35,321 nucleotides of DNA, from positions 1 through 35,321 of IMG/VR virus record IMGVR_UViG_3300033145_000761; one strand, written 5' to 3'. A model generated the notes under the pieces. It saw only the letters and a program-made list of their open reading frames with translations. It was not told the origin of the DNA and ran no database searches. The stretch comes from a virus. Of this stretch, positions 22,649 to 30,232 are shown piece by piece. Every line of letters begins with the position of its first letter. Position 1 is the stretch's first letter. The position numbers and the translations under genes are program-made.

Positions 22649-23757
22649 TTGTGGCAATGCCAAATTGCTTTGTCGCCGTGATCTGTGGCACGACCGACAA
22701 ACTCAATCCGGCTGAAATCCTTTTTTAACATTTCAAAAGTTTTACTTTCGCATTCTTTAACGCTCAATCCTTTTTTCATATTCCAATGGTTCCATTCCAT
22801 TATCAATAACTTGCCTGTAATTTGTTCTAACCAATCAGGATAACCAATATGGTAAAGCATTGACAAAAATAAAACTATGTCATATTTCTTTTTTTGTGGC
22901 TGTTCTTTTTCTAAATCAATCGGCAAGTAATCATTATTAAAATTGCCCAAATGGTTTGCTAACAACTGACTGGCGCGGACTGGATTAGGCAAATCAATTC
23001 CGACAACTCTTTTCGCGCCACGCTTGGCCGCATAATTACAAAACACTCCTGATGAACAACCAATATCTAAAACTGTCTTGCCGTTGAAATCTAATTTGTC
23101 AAGGCATAATTCTTTATATCTCAATTCTGTCTTTCTAAACTTCCGCATATCTAATTCGGGAATGCCTTGATAATGTGTCTTGCCCCACTTTCCTAATTCG
23201 TGGATTAAATCTTTAATTTTTTGTTCGTAATCACCTGTTAAATTAAAACTCTGAAAATCAACAAACTTTCCGCCAATAACATCTTTCCGGCCATACTCTC
23301 TATAATTTACTTTCCAACCATACTTTTCACCTAATTTTATTATCTTATCATAAAGCGCTAATGCTTCGTTGTCGTCTTTAATATGGTCTGTTCCAAGATA
23401 TTCAGTAATCTGTGCTTGACAAACTTTGTCTTTATGTTCTATTCCTTTCCTACCTTTGCCAGTCCAACTAACATCAACCATTCCATAAACTCTCGGCGCT
23501 AATCCCTCAAAGGCGCAAATGTTCTGAATTATATTCGCCTCTTTTAGTGTCGTATTTCGTTTGTCGGTTTTGTCATCTTTATCATCGCCCCAATTCCCTT
23601 TGACATCTTGGTCATAGAAAACTTTAAGGCATAATTCCTGATCCTCCCGGCCTAACTGCTTCGCTATCTCTTTAACTTCCTCGCCACGATAAACAAAACA
23701 ATGCTTTCCTAAAACTACTTCTGTTGTGTATTTGAAATCGTAATTTATTTTAATCAT
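22645..23757 (-). CDS. Kinase-like domain fused to SAM methyltransferase
   Basis: This 370-residue protein has two parts. Residues 10-205 look like a small-molecule kinase fold: HCFVYRGEE glycine-loop-like strand, CLKVFYD with Lys45, EANIIQN with Glu73, ITEYLG hinge-like, and GGKFVDFQSF (VDF at 166-168) in place of the DFG region; the usual catalytic HxDxxxxN is not recognisable, so activity is doubtful. Residues 205-370 form a methyltransferase with VLDIGCSSGVFCNYAAKRG (229-247), VVGIDLPNP and DIVLFLSMLYHIGYPDW. It overlaps its neighbours by 4 bases on each side. Confidence 0.75.
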   Translation of the reverse strand: MIKINYDFKYTTEVVLGKHCFVYRGEEVKEIAKQLGREDQELCLKVFYDQDVKGNWGDDKDDKTDKRNTTLKEANIIQNICAFEGLAPRVYGMVDVSWTGKGRKGIEHKDKVCQAQITEYLGTDHIKDDNEALALYDKIIKLGEKYGWKVNYREYGRKDVIGGKFVDFQSFNLTGDYEQKIKDLIHELGKWGKTHYQGIPELDMRKFRKTELRYKELCLDKLDFNGKTVLDIGCSSGVFCNYAAKRGAKRVVGIDLPNPVRASQLLANHLGNFNNDYLPIDLEKEQPQKKKYDIVLFLSMLYHIGYPDWLEQITGKLLIMEWNHWNMKKGLSVKECESKTFEMLKKDFSRIEFVGRATDHGDKAIWHCHK

Positions 23758-24680
23758 AACTTTTTAATATCTTTATCTTTTAATATCTTGTGACCCATTA
23801 ATCCATTCCAATTATTAAAACCCCATTGTTCCGGCTTCAAATTCTTAATCCTTTCCTGAATATGTTTCGGGTGGCTTTCTAATCCGATCGGGTGTAGTTT
23901 TCTGTCAATTCTGCCTTTCATCATATTAACCCAGTATTGAAACGCCTGCTTGGGTGTCGTTCCCCAACTTTTATCAAAGGCGGTAGCGTATGCCTGCGCA
24001 AACCTCCAAAATACTTCTTTCTGTTTATCTTTCGTTCTGAAAATAGAGTCGTAATTCCAAACATCAATTTCCGTTTCATAAATCATTGGCGGAGTGACTA
24101 ATCGGCCGACTGGAACATCGTTTATTTTATCGCCTATATCAAATGATTGTGGATAATTATTAACTAAAATAGGCATACACCAATCGCTTTTTTCATTAAA
24201 ATCTATCCCAAATTTTATTGTATCACTTACCATCGCTTTATTGATAGCAATCGGCAAATTAACTTTTCTATACAATCCGTGTTTATTAACAATCACTCTT
24301 TTAACAAACGAAGCGACCATATAATTCTTGGCAGGATTTTCTAATGCATATCTGATTGATGAAAAATCTTTGTCGTGAAAGAAGTAATCAATATCTGTTT
24401 TAATAACCCAATCGCCTGTGGCGGCCTCTAATCCTGCGTTGAGGTGAACTGGCAACTCTGACCAATGCCATTGTTTCGGCCAAGGGACATCAATAATTTT
24501 TAATTTATTACTAACAATATTATTAAATAAATTCTTTGGCAATAAAGAATGAATTAATTTTTTACCCCCATTAACAACAATAACTTCATCGGCTAATTCT
24601 AAATAATTCTCAATCGCTTCACGCCAAGCATATTGGTTTAATGTCGGATTTGTGATTGTCGTTATAATACTTAACTTCAT
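23754..24680 (-). CDS. GT2-like glycosyltransferase (large)
   Basis: This 308-residue protein has a GT-A start, LSIITTITNPTLNQYAWREAI, then DEVIVVNGGKK, HLNAGLEAATGDWVIKTDIDYFF with the acidic metal site in TDIDYFF, and a long C-terminal region (190-308) rich in aromatic residues with FAQAYATAFDKSWG and HPKHIQERIKNL. Position of the DID motif and preceding GDWVIK match GT2-type enzymes. The gene starts 4 bases inside the terminase stop, so the glycan block is translationally coupled to packaging genes. Confidence 0.82.
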   Translation of the reverse strand: MKLSIITTITNPTLNQYAWREAIENYLELADEVIVVNGGKKLIHSLLPKNLFNNIVSNKLKIIDVPWPKQWHWSELPVHLNAGLEAATGDWVIKTDIDYFFHDKDFSSIRYALENPAKNYMVASFVKRVIVNKHGLYRKVNLPIAINKAMVSDTIKFGIDFNEKSDWCMPILVNNYPQSFDIGDKINDVPVGRLVTPPMIYETEIDVWNYDSIFRTKDKQKEVFWRFAQAYATAFDKSWGTTPKQAFQYWVNMMKGRIDRKLHPIGLESHPKHIQERIKNLKPEQWGFNNWNGLMGHKILKDKDIKKL

Positions 24681-26059
24681 AAAAATCTAACGCTGGGTTC
24701 GGCTTGCTTGCGTTGTTGCCACGCAATACCACGCGCGAATACCCTGTCGTCGTGTTTATTTGTCGGATGAATTGGTTTGTTTTTCTCGTCATAAACCATA
24801 TCCATCAACTCATTTTTTGCTTCCAAATATGTTTCAAGCAACTCTGCCTTGCGATATGCTTCCTCTAATTCTGATATAAGGACTGGCCGGGACGAACCTG
24901 TCGTGTCCCAAGAACTGAAACTAACGCCTAATTCTTTTAATTTATTTACATGCGCGACACCAACTCCATTTTTCTCAACTCCCAATCTAATTTTATATTT
25001 CCCTGTCATTTCAGCCACTTTCTTACAGAAAACATCTATTGGCTCGTTCGAGGTTATCTCATAGACGACTTTTGCTGGCGGATTAGGGTCAATGATAGCG
25101 AAGCAATGGTTATCGCCCCCAGTCACGCCCTCAGCGCCGTCAATGCCACCTAAATACTGCTTGTCGGTCTGTAAATCAATCTTTTCAATCATTTTGACGA
25201 TTTTGAATACCGGCCGGCCTGATTGAAGAAAACAATCAACATCATTCTCGGGATACTCTTGTTGAAATGTATCGGCTAAATCCCATATCTTAAACCTGCG
25301 CCACCAAATTTGTTCTATTGTTAAATTATGCTGTTTAACCAAACTTTGTTCCTCGTCCGTCAATTTTTCCTCCAAAATAACATTCCTGATATCCTCTTTG
25401 ATTTTTAATAAATTCAATCGTTCTTTCGTCAATTGATATTCTCTATCAATAAACCACGGAATGAAATGCGGAGTGTAGGCGCTCTCGCCCTCTTTGGCCG
25501 CCTGCCACATATCATAAAAATCATTTCCTCGTCCGTTGGCCGTTGACTCAATAACTATCTGTCCGTCCATTGGGACTGACTCTGATAAACCTGTTAGAAT
25601 TTCTTTTGGTTTCTGCCAAAAAGCGAACTCTGATAAGTGCGCGCGGTGAATAGTATCGCCTCGTCCAAATGCTTTCTGCCCGGCTGTTCCAATATAATAA
25701 TTACTATTGCGTTTCTGAAAGAAAATATCTGATTTCGTGTCATATTTCAAATCCGGCTTAACTTCTAAATTGTCAATATAATACTTTACTTTTGCGAACA
25801 ACCTTTTTGTCGCATCTTTCTCATGGCTAATCACAACAGCGTTTGTCGGTTTGCTAACGCAATCAATGAACTGATCGGCTAAAATATAAGTGCTAAACCC
25901 TTTCTGCCTCGCTTTTAGTATCAGATCCCTCAGCGTTTTCTTTTCCCGGTAATAATTTTGTGTCTGATTTAGAATGAACCTTTGTCTTTTTCCCTGTTTG
26001 TTTTGTATCCAAAGCAGGCTCTCTATCAGTATTTTGTTGTTTATCTTTTTTTGCGTCAT
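24677..26059 (-). CDS. Terminase large subunit
   Basis: The product has 460 residues from the ATG at 26059, which has AGAGGAT upstream; a TTG one codon earlier is less likely. ATPase: LILKARQKGFSTYILA (about 47-62) is the Walker A variant K-A-R-Q-K-G-F-S-T, and AHLSEFAFW with its acidic residue acts as Walker B, with IESTANGRG as the following motif. Nuclease: GGIDGAEGVTGGD, LGVEKNGVG and KHDDRVFARGIAW provide the RNase-H-like acid residues. It packages DNA into proheads and cuts concatemers. The first 167 bases overlap the small terminase gene. Confidence 0.93.
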   Translation of the reverse strand: MTQKKINNKILIESLLWIQNKQGKRQRFILNQTQNYYREKKTLRDLILKARQKGFSTYILADQFIDCVSKPTNAVVISHEKDATKRLFAKVKYYIDNLEVKPDLKYDTKSDIFFQKRNSNYYIGTAGQKAFGRGDTIHRAHLSEFAFWQKPKEILTGLSESVPMDGQIVIESTANGRGNDFYDMWQAAKEGESAYTPHFIPWFIDREYQLTKERLNLLKIKEDIRNVILEEKLTDEEQSLVKQHNLTIEQIWWRRFKIWDLADTFQQEYPENDVDCFLQSGRPVFKIVKMIEKIDLQTDKQYLGGIDGAEGVTGGDNHCFAIIDPNPPAKVVYEITSNEPIDVFCKKVAEMTGKYKIRLGVEKNGVGVAHVNKLKELGVSFSSWDTTGSSRPVLISELEEAYRKAELLETYLEAKNELMDMVYDEKNKPIHPTNKHDDRVFARGIAWQQRKQAEPSVRFL

Positions 26060-26474
26060 CAATTAAATCCTCTAATGTTTTGTCGCGATTGATATTTTCT
26101 TGTTTAGGTATCCATTGATTAATATATTCCAACCATAATTTCGCGCCCTGCGCTGTGCCTTTGCCTTGACTAAGTATAGTTTGATAAAGCGCCTGAACAA
26201 CATTTGATGTTTTATCTTGAAAATACTTACGCATTTCATCTCTAACCTCGTCCCAAAACTTCTCTCGTTTTTTCCAATTCGTCAAAGTGTCCTCATCAAC
26301 TCGGAACTCCTTGCTTAAATCTCTTTGTGTTTGTGGCTTTCTTAACACGCTTGGCAACGCTGTCCACTTGACAAACTGGACATATTCAAACGGCTTTCTC
26401 AAATCACGCTCAACTTTCTTTTTTTCTGATTTAATCCGAGCCTTTTTTTGAATAGAATCAATCTTTTGTTTCAT
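25893..26474 (-). CDS. Terminase small subunit
   Basis: This 193-residue protein contains a helix-turn-helix around residues 48-70 (TQRDLSKEFRVDEDTLTNWKKR), the DNA-recognition part of phBC6A51-like small terminases. The middle is helical (VVQALYQTILSQGKGTAQGAKLWLEYIN), likely oligomerisation, and the C-terminal 60 residues are hydrophilic and disordered. It recognises packaging DNA and stimulates the large subunit. Overlaps: 17 bases with the methyltransferase before it, and an unusual 167 bases with the large terminase after it, read in another frame. Confidence 0.88.
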   Translation of the reverse strand: MKQKIDSIQKKARIKSEKKKVERDLRKPFEYVQFVKWTALPSVLRKPQTQRDLSKEFRVDEDTLTNWKKREKFWDEVRDEMRKYFQDKTSNVVQALYQTILSQGKGTAQGAKLWLEYINQWIPKQENINRDKTLEDLIDDAKKDKQQNTDREPALDTKQTGKKTKVHSKSDTKLLPGKENAEGSDTKSEAERV

Positions 26475-27282
26475 CGTTAATAACTTTCTTAAATATTAAA
26501 ATATGCTCAATCGCCTTAACACAATAACGCCTTTTATAATTCCGGCGCCTCGTTGTTATTGACATACTGTTTATCTTTTGGACTGAATGATCCCATAATT
26601 CAAAACCAACTTCCTTTGATATTTTACTCCAATCATTATGCGCGTCCACTAAAATTCCTTTTAATCTAAAATCAGCCATTGTGAATATCGCTAATCCGTT
26701 TGGTTTTAATACGCGATAGCATTCGCTCGATAATTTCTTAATTTTGTCCGCCCACTCATTATAATCATCATTGACAGAAATATCATCTTTTGTTTTTGAA
26801 TAGCCCTCTAAATTAAAAAACGGCGGATTACAATAAACTATATCAAAGGTATTATCCTTAAATTCAAGATTGAGCGCGTCCATCTCTTTAATCTCAACCT
26901 TTCCTTTGCCCGGCATAGCGTCTAATTGTTTCTTTGAATACTTGAGCGATGTATCCCAAATATCAATTCCTACTCCGCTGTATCCATAGAATTTAGCCAC
27001 CGAACTAAACGAAGCCCAACCAACGCAACTCTCAAGAAAATAATCCCCCTCGCGCATATAACTTCTGACTATCTTTTCTAATTCACAAGGTTGCGTTCTT
27101 GAATAGCGCATGCGGTTTCTTGATTTGTCAAACATATTGAGCGGTAGCGGTAAAAAGTATTTTCCTGTTTCTGTATTGGATATATGGACACCATCCCAAA
27201 CACTTAATAAATCATAGCCAACTAATTCGTTGATGCCGTCCGGGTTGATAGTCCAACCCTCCTCTTTGCTTTTTTTGCCCAT
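26458..27282 (-). CDS. DNA methyltransferase (N6-adenine/N4-cytosine type)
   Basis: This 274-residue protein has motif IV as NPPF at 152-155 (IVYCNPPFFNLEG), with a SAM-binding region before it (YFLESCVGWASF, YSGVGIDIWD) and later strands AIFTMADFR. The DPP/NPP-Y/F/W motif marks amino-methylating DNA enzymes; the usual DPFxGxG is degenerate here (ESCVGWA). It may protect phage DNA against host restriction or mark packaging DNA. No restriction enzyme partner is nearby. Encoded directly before the terminase genes with a 17-base overlap. Confidence 0.83.
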   Translation of the reverse strand: MGKKSKEEGWTINPDGINELVGYDLLSVWDGVHISNTETGKYFLPLPLNMFDKSRNRMRYSRTQPCELEKIVRSYMREGDYFLESCVGWASFSSVAKFYGYSGVGIDIWDTSLKYSKKQLDAMPGKGKVEIKEMDALNLEFKDNTFDIVYCNPPFFNLEGYSKTKDDISVNDDYNEWADKIKKLSSECYRVLKPNGLAIFTMADFRLKGILVDAHNDWSKISKEVGFELWDHSVQKINSMSITTRRRNYKRRYCVKAIEHILIFKKVINDETKD

Positions 27283-27314
27283 TTGTTCTTTGCCTGCCTG
27301 TTCTAATCTTTCGT

Positions 27315-27398
27315 CTAAAATGTTACAGCAATAATATAAATTATTAAAAACCTGAAAAAATTGTCTTGAATGCTTTGAGTTAAATCTATTAATTCCAT
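27315..27398 (-). CDS. Possible 27-residue membrane peptide
   Basis: In the 120-base gap between nuclease and DNA methyltransferase, one ATG frame reads MELIDLTQSIQDNFFRFLII and ends AVTF. It is hydrophobic in the second half, enough for a short membrane helix. No ribosome site is evident, only an ATG 5 bases after the nuclease stop, so it may be chance. The gap shows no clear promoter or hairpin. Confidence 0.28.
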   Translation of the reverse strand: MELIDLTQSIQDNFFRFLIIYIIAVTF

Positions 27399-27402
27399 AT
27401 TT

Positions 27403-27846
27403 TTATTTCTCTAATACTTTTAATGCTCGCTTGGCCGCCTCAATTAATGCTCTAATTTTCCACGCGGCATCTTTGTCGGGTTCTTTAATTGTTGGCTCTT
27501 TGTCTTTATGAAGTAATTTTAGAAATTGCCAGAAATCTATTACCGCATAAACTTCTGGTCTTGCTTCAGGTGTTCTTGGATCGCGGAATATCAAAGCCCA
27601 TTTCTGCGGATCATAATTACCTGCATGCGCCTGTTCTTTCGATTGGTCTATCCATTCTTTTATGTGGATTGTTTTTTGGTTCTTACATTCCAACATAAAC
27701 TTTAAATTGTTAAATGAGTCGCCTTTTAATCTTCCACTTCCGCTTCCGGGTGTTCGTGTTGCTTTTCCTAATCCCTCTGCTTCTATTTCAGCGTTGACAA
27801 AGTTTTCAAATCGCTTACCCTTTTCTATTGCTGATTTTTGTTTCAT
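27403..27846 (-). CDS. PD-(D/E)XK nuclease, Holliday-junction-resolvase-like
   Basis: This 147-residue protein has a compact nuclease fold. EKGKRFENFVNAEIEAEG is the first helix with a conserved Glu14; RTPGSGSGRLKGD supplies Asp43; and FMLECKNQK supplies Glu53 and Lys55 of the PD-(D/E)XK site. Such phage enzymes resolve branched DNA from replication and recombination before packaging, which fits its position ahead of the terminase. Resolvase versus general endonuclease cannot be decided from sequence. The upstream 48-codon ORF overlaps its start by 32 bases. Confidence 0.8.
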   Translation of the reverse strand: MKQKSAIEKGKRFENFVNAEIEAEGLGKATRTPGSGSGRLKGDSFNNLKFMLECKNQKTIHIKEWIDQSKEQAHAGNYDPQKWALIFRDPRTPEARPEVYAVIDFWQFLKLLHKDKEPTIKEPDKDAAWKIRALIEAAKRALKVLEK

Positions 27847-27961
27847 CTATTTTTTTAATAGCATCCTTGTATTCATCAGTAAAAAATGAAGAAAACAAGA
27901 CACACATCCCAATTATAAAACCCATTATTAATCCCACTAACCACCAAGCGAAATAAATCAT
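27815..27961 (-). CDS. Small single-TM protein, 48 residues
   Basis: It begins MIYFAWWLVGLIMGFIIGMC; residues 3-26 form one strong transmembrane helix, and the remainder is a charged cytoplasmic tail ending TKISNRKG. Its ATG overlaps the TGA of the upstream glycosyltransferase (ATGA), so it is probably translationally coupled, and it overlaps the nuclease start by 32 bases. Function unknown; a holin-like pinholin or an anchor for the surface-modification enzymes are both possible. Confidence 0.6.
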   Translation of the reverse strand: MIYFAWWLVGLIMGFIIGMCVLFSSFFTDEYKDAIKKIDETKISNRKG

Positions 27962-28899
27962 AGAACTCCTTTGATTAAATCGAGCCAATTATTTCTATAT
28001 CTCTCTCGGTTAAATAACTTTTGCGCCGTTTCTTTCCCGGCCTGGCCGACCTTTATACAACGATCATAATCATTAATTAATTCCAGTAATAATTTGCTCG
28101 CGGAATACGGATTGTTTTTAACGATAAATCCATTCTTGCCGTCAACAATATACTTCTCTACATCGTGGTTTTTTGCCGTGACTACACAACAGCCAGACAG
28201 CATCGCTTCTGTTTTCGCGCGGTTCATTGGAGTATGTAAGGAGTAATCAAAATAAATCAGCGAACGACCAAGATAATCTTTGTAATCGTCCCAATCCTTA
28301 AAAAATGCGTGTATTCTAAAATGAACTATTTGTATGCCATGCTTACCTAATTCTTTGTCGGTTGCTTTGTATAGCCGCCTATTATAATAAGCATCCAATC
28401 CTGCCGGACTAACGGCCGTCACTATGCGCGGGTCTTTTGGTAGATCGCGCCATTCGTCTAATCCCATTCCGTGCCAAATAACTTTTCCAAATCCCCACTC
28501 CTCGCGCGCCTTATGAGAATTAACAACCATCACATTGTAGCCAACTAATTTTCTTATACTTTTTACAATTTCCTCTTTCGTGTAAACTTCAGGCCAAATT
28601 GGCGAGCCGTGATTTATAACAATTTTTGGTATATCTTTAATTATAGCATTAAGTTCGCGATACAACAAACCTTTACAACTTCGCGCCGAGTCAATACATT
28701 GTTGATCTAAATCCAATATAGCTAAGTCATATTTGCCGGGTTCATAATGGCTCACCATTCTTGCATTCTTTGGAAACGGCCTTGAATTTTCCGCCCACTC
28801 GCGACAATTATTTATTAACAAATCAAACTGGCAATCTTTTAATGCATTAAATAGATCGTATTGATGACCACAATGCCATGCCGTTGTAAATATCTTCAT
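27958..28899 (-). CDS. GT4-like glycosyltransferase, paralogue B
   Basis: This 313-residue protein shares its whole layout with the protein at 17538-18548: KIFTTAWHCGHQYDLFNALKD, YEPGKYDLAILDLDQQC, PKIVINHGSPIWPE, WGFGKVIWHGMGLDEW, YFDYSLHTPMNRAKTEAMLSG and KVGQAGKETAQKLFNRERY. It is therefore a paralogue, about 10 kb away and outside the main block, with a shorter middle. A sugar-transfer role is expected by family, with only one Glu in the donor helix. It overlaps the methyltransferase before it by 4 bases (ATGA type). Confidence 0.83.
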   Translation of the reverse strand: MKIFTTAWHCGHQYDLFNALKDCQFDLLINNCREWAENSRPFPKNARMVSHYEPGKYDLAILDLDQQCIDSARSCKGLLYRELNAIIKDIPKIVINHGSPIWPEVYTKEEIVKSIRKLVGYNVMVVNSHKAREEWGFGKVIWHGMGLDEWRDLPKDPRIVTAVSPAGLDAYYNRRLYKATDKELGKHGIQIVHFRIHAFFKDWDDYKDYLGRSLIYFDYSLHTPMNRAKTEAMLSGCCVVTAKNHDVEKYIVDGKNGFIVKNNPYSASKLLLELINDYDRCIKVGQAGKETAQKLFNRERYRNNWLDLIKGVL

Positions 28900-29393
28900 A
28901 ATTTTATTTCCACAGTCACAAAAGTATCATTTTTACTTCCGCCATGTGCTACGGCCATAATTTCAATAATTCTAAACCCGCGCGCTTTCCCAAATCCGTT
29001 TGTATTCCAACCAAACGAAATCGCGTATCCGCCTTTTTTAATTTTCTCACACATATTAGTTTTGATTATTTCGTAAAATTTCATACTCGCTTCCTCTTTT
29101 GTAAAATCCATTCCTAATTTTTTGTAATGTTCTTTAATTTGTGTGAATGAATATGGCGGGTCATATAAAATGCCGTGATATTTTCCTTCTAATTTGGCCG
29201 TAAAATCGCGCGCGTCCATACAATGCTTTGCTTTTCTTTCAGGATTATGGTCATTTGTTATCTCGGCAGGTGAAAATTTACCAGCAAACGGGTCTGAAAA
29301 TGTCCAAGCATTAGGCATCGCCCAGACACGACTAAATTTAATATCTAATTCCTCAAATTTTCCTTTATATAGTTGTGCTACTTTTTTGTTCAT
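28896..29393 (-). CDS. DNA adenine methyltransferase-like protein
   Basis: This 165-residue protein contains DPPYS at 78-82, the motif IV of DNA amino-methyltransferases, after ITNDHNPERKAKHCMDARDF (acidic and turn region) and with WAMPNAWTFSDPFAGKF near the start. This set (WAMPN.xTF, DPFA, TNDxNPE, DPPYS) is familiar from a small phage family annotated as adenine-specific methyltransferase. SAM loop DPFAGKF is shortened. It may protect phage DNA. The gene overlaps both neighbours by 4 bases (ATGA). Confidence 0.8.
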   Translation of the reverse strand: MNKKVAQLYKGKFEELDIKFSRVWAMPNAWTFSDPFAGKFSPAEITNDHNPERKAKHCMDARDFTAKLEGKYHGILYDPPYSFTQIKEHYKKLGMDFTKEEASMKFYEIIKTNMCEKIKKGGYAISFGWNTNGFGKARGFRIIEIMAVAHGGSKNDTFVTVEIKL

Positions 29394-30091
29394 TTCTTTA
29401 TCGCTTTAACAATATACCCAATCTCGTTGTGATCTATTCCGCTTTTTACCGGGTGCATCTTTTGGTCTGAATACCAGCCTTTAATATCTTGCTGACTATT
29501 CTGTGGAGGATCTTGATTATAGTCTATTTCGACTTTTTGTGTTCGCGCGCGTATTTCATCAATTTCAAATCCTGTTTCTGTTAATAATTTAATCACACCC
29601 CAACGAGTATATCTTAAAAAATCGTGGCCGGCTGGATTGTGATGTGGATATACGAAAGGGAATGAAATATAAAGAATTCCTTTATCTTTTAACATAAACT
29701 TTAAATTATTTATTGCCGTGCGAGGATCCAAAATATATTCCATTACTTCAAGACAAAATATTATATCAAAATTATAACAATCACCATCGCCTTTAATAAT
29801 AGGAAGTTTATCAACACCAACAATTTCATCACCACCACATCCCGGACAATCTATATATAATCCATTGTGTCCAACAAATCTATCGTATGATTTATTTAAA
29901 TCGCAAACAAAGTCAGGTTTTTGTTTCTGATCCTCTAACTCATTGTCTAATATCTTATACTCCCCTACATTCCAAAGTTTAACTCTGTCTTTAACTGGTA
30001 ACGCGCCGCCGCCAACATCAAGAACGCGATCAGCGCGAACCTCTAATCCTTTTAACCAATCCTCTAATTGTGTTCTAAAATATGAAGCCAT
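29390..30091 (-). CDS. SAM-dependent methyltransferase
   Basis: This 233-residue protein has motif I as VLDVGGGALPVKDRVKLWN (about 23-41), then YKILDNELE and later FDIIFCLEVMEYILDPRTAINNLKFML (motif IV and helix), and a large C-terminal part with HNPAGHDFLRYTRWGVIKLL, a feature of Methyltransf_11-type enzymes with 'HDFxRYT', common in glycan clusters. Cys81-Pro-Gly-Cys84-type segment DCPGCGGDE could bind metal. The gene has no Shine-Dalgarno and starts 11 bases after the structured element at 30103-30231. Confidence 0.84.
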   Translation of the reverse strand: MASYFRTQLEDWLKGLEVRADRVLDVGGGALPVKDRVKLWNVGEYKILDNELEDQKQKPDFVCDLNKSYDRFVGHNGLYIDCPGCGGDEIVGVDKLPIIKGDGDCYNFDIIFCLEVMEYILDPRTAINNLKFMLKDKGILYISFPFVYPHHNPAGHDFLRYTRWGVIKLLTETGFEIDEIRARTQKVEIDYNQDPPQNSQQDIKGWYSDQKMHPVKSGIDHNEIGYIVKAIKK

Positions 30092-30102
30092 AATTTTATT
30101 TA

Positions 30103-30231
30103 TTTAGGAAACTAATGGCCGAATATCAGAAGCCGGCAACATGAAGAGTATTTTAGACTCACCGGATAAACCAACTTCTGCCCGTCGGCCACAGGTTAAT
30201 AATCTACTTATCCGGCCGTTAGCTCCCTAAA
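30103..30231 (-). ncRNA. Structured 129-nt inverted-repeat element
   Basis: Its ends form a 19-position stem with one mismatch and a few G-T pairs: TTTAGG...GGCCG (30213-30231) with CGGCC...CCTAAA (30103-30121). The 90-nt interior holds further pairings such as CAGAAG/CTTCTG, GAGT/ACTC and CCGGATAA/TTATCCGG, the last competing with the outer stem. It fills the whole gap between the zinc-ribbon membrane gene and the methyltransferase gene and codes for nothing. Candidates are a regulatory or self-processing RNA, or a small inverted-repeat mobile element. No known class is recognised. Confidence 0.6.
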
Positions 30232-30232
30232 T

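Noticed and set aside
27283-27402. Possible promoter in the gap before the DNA methyltransferase
   Set aside because: AT-rich, but no hexamer pair with acceptable spacing was found.
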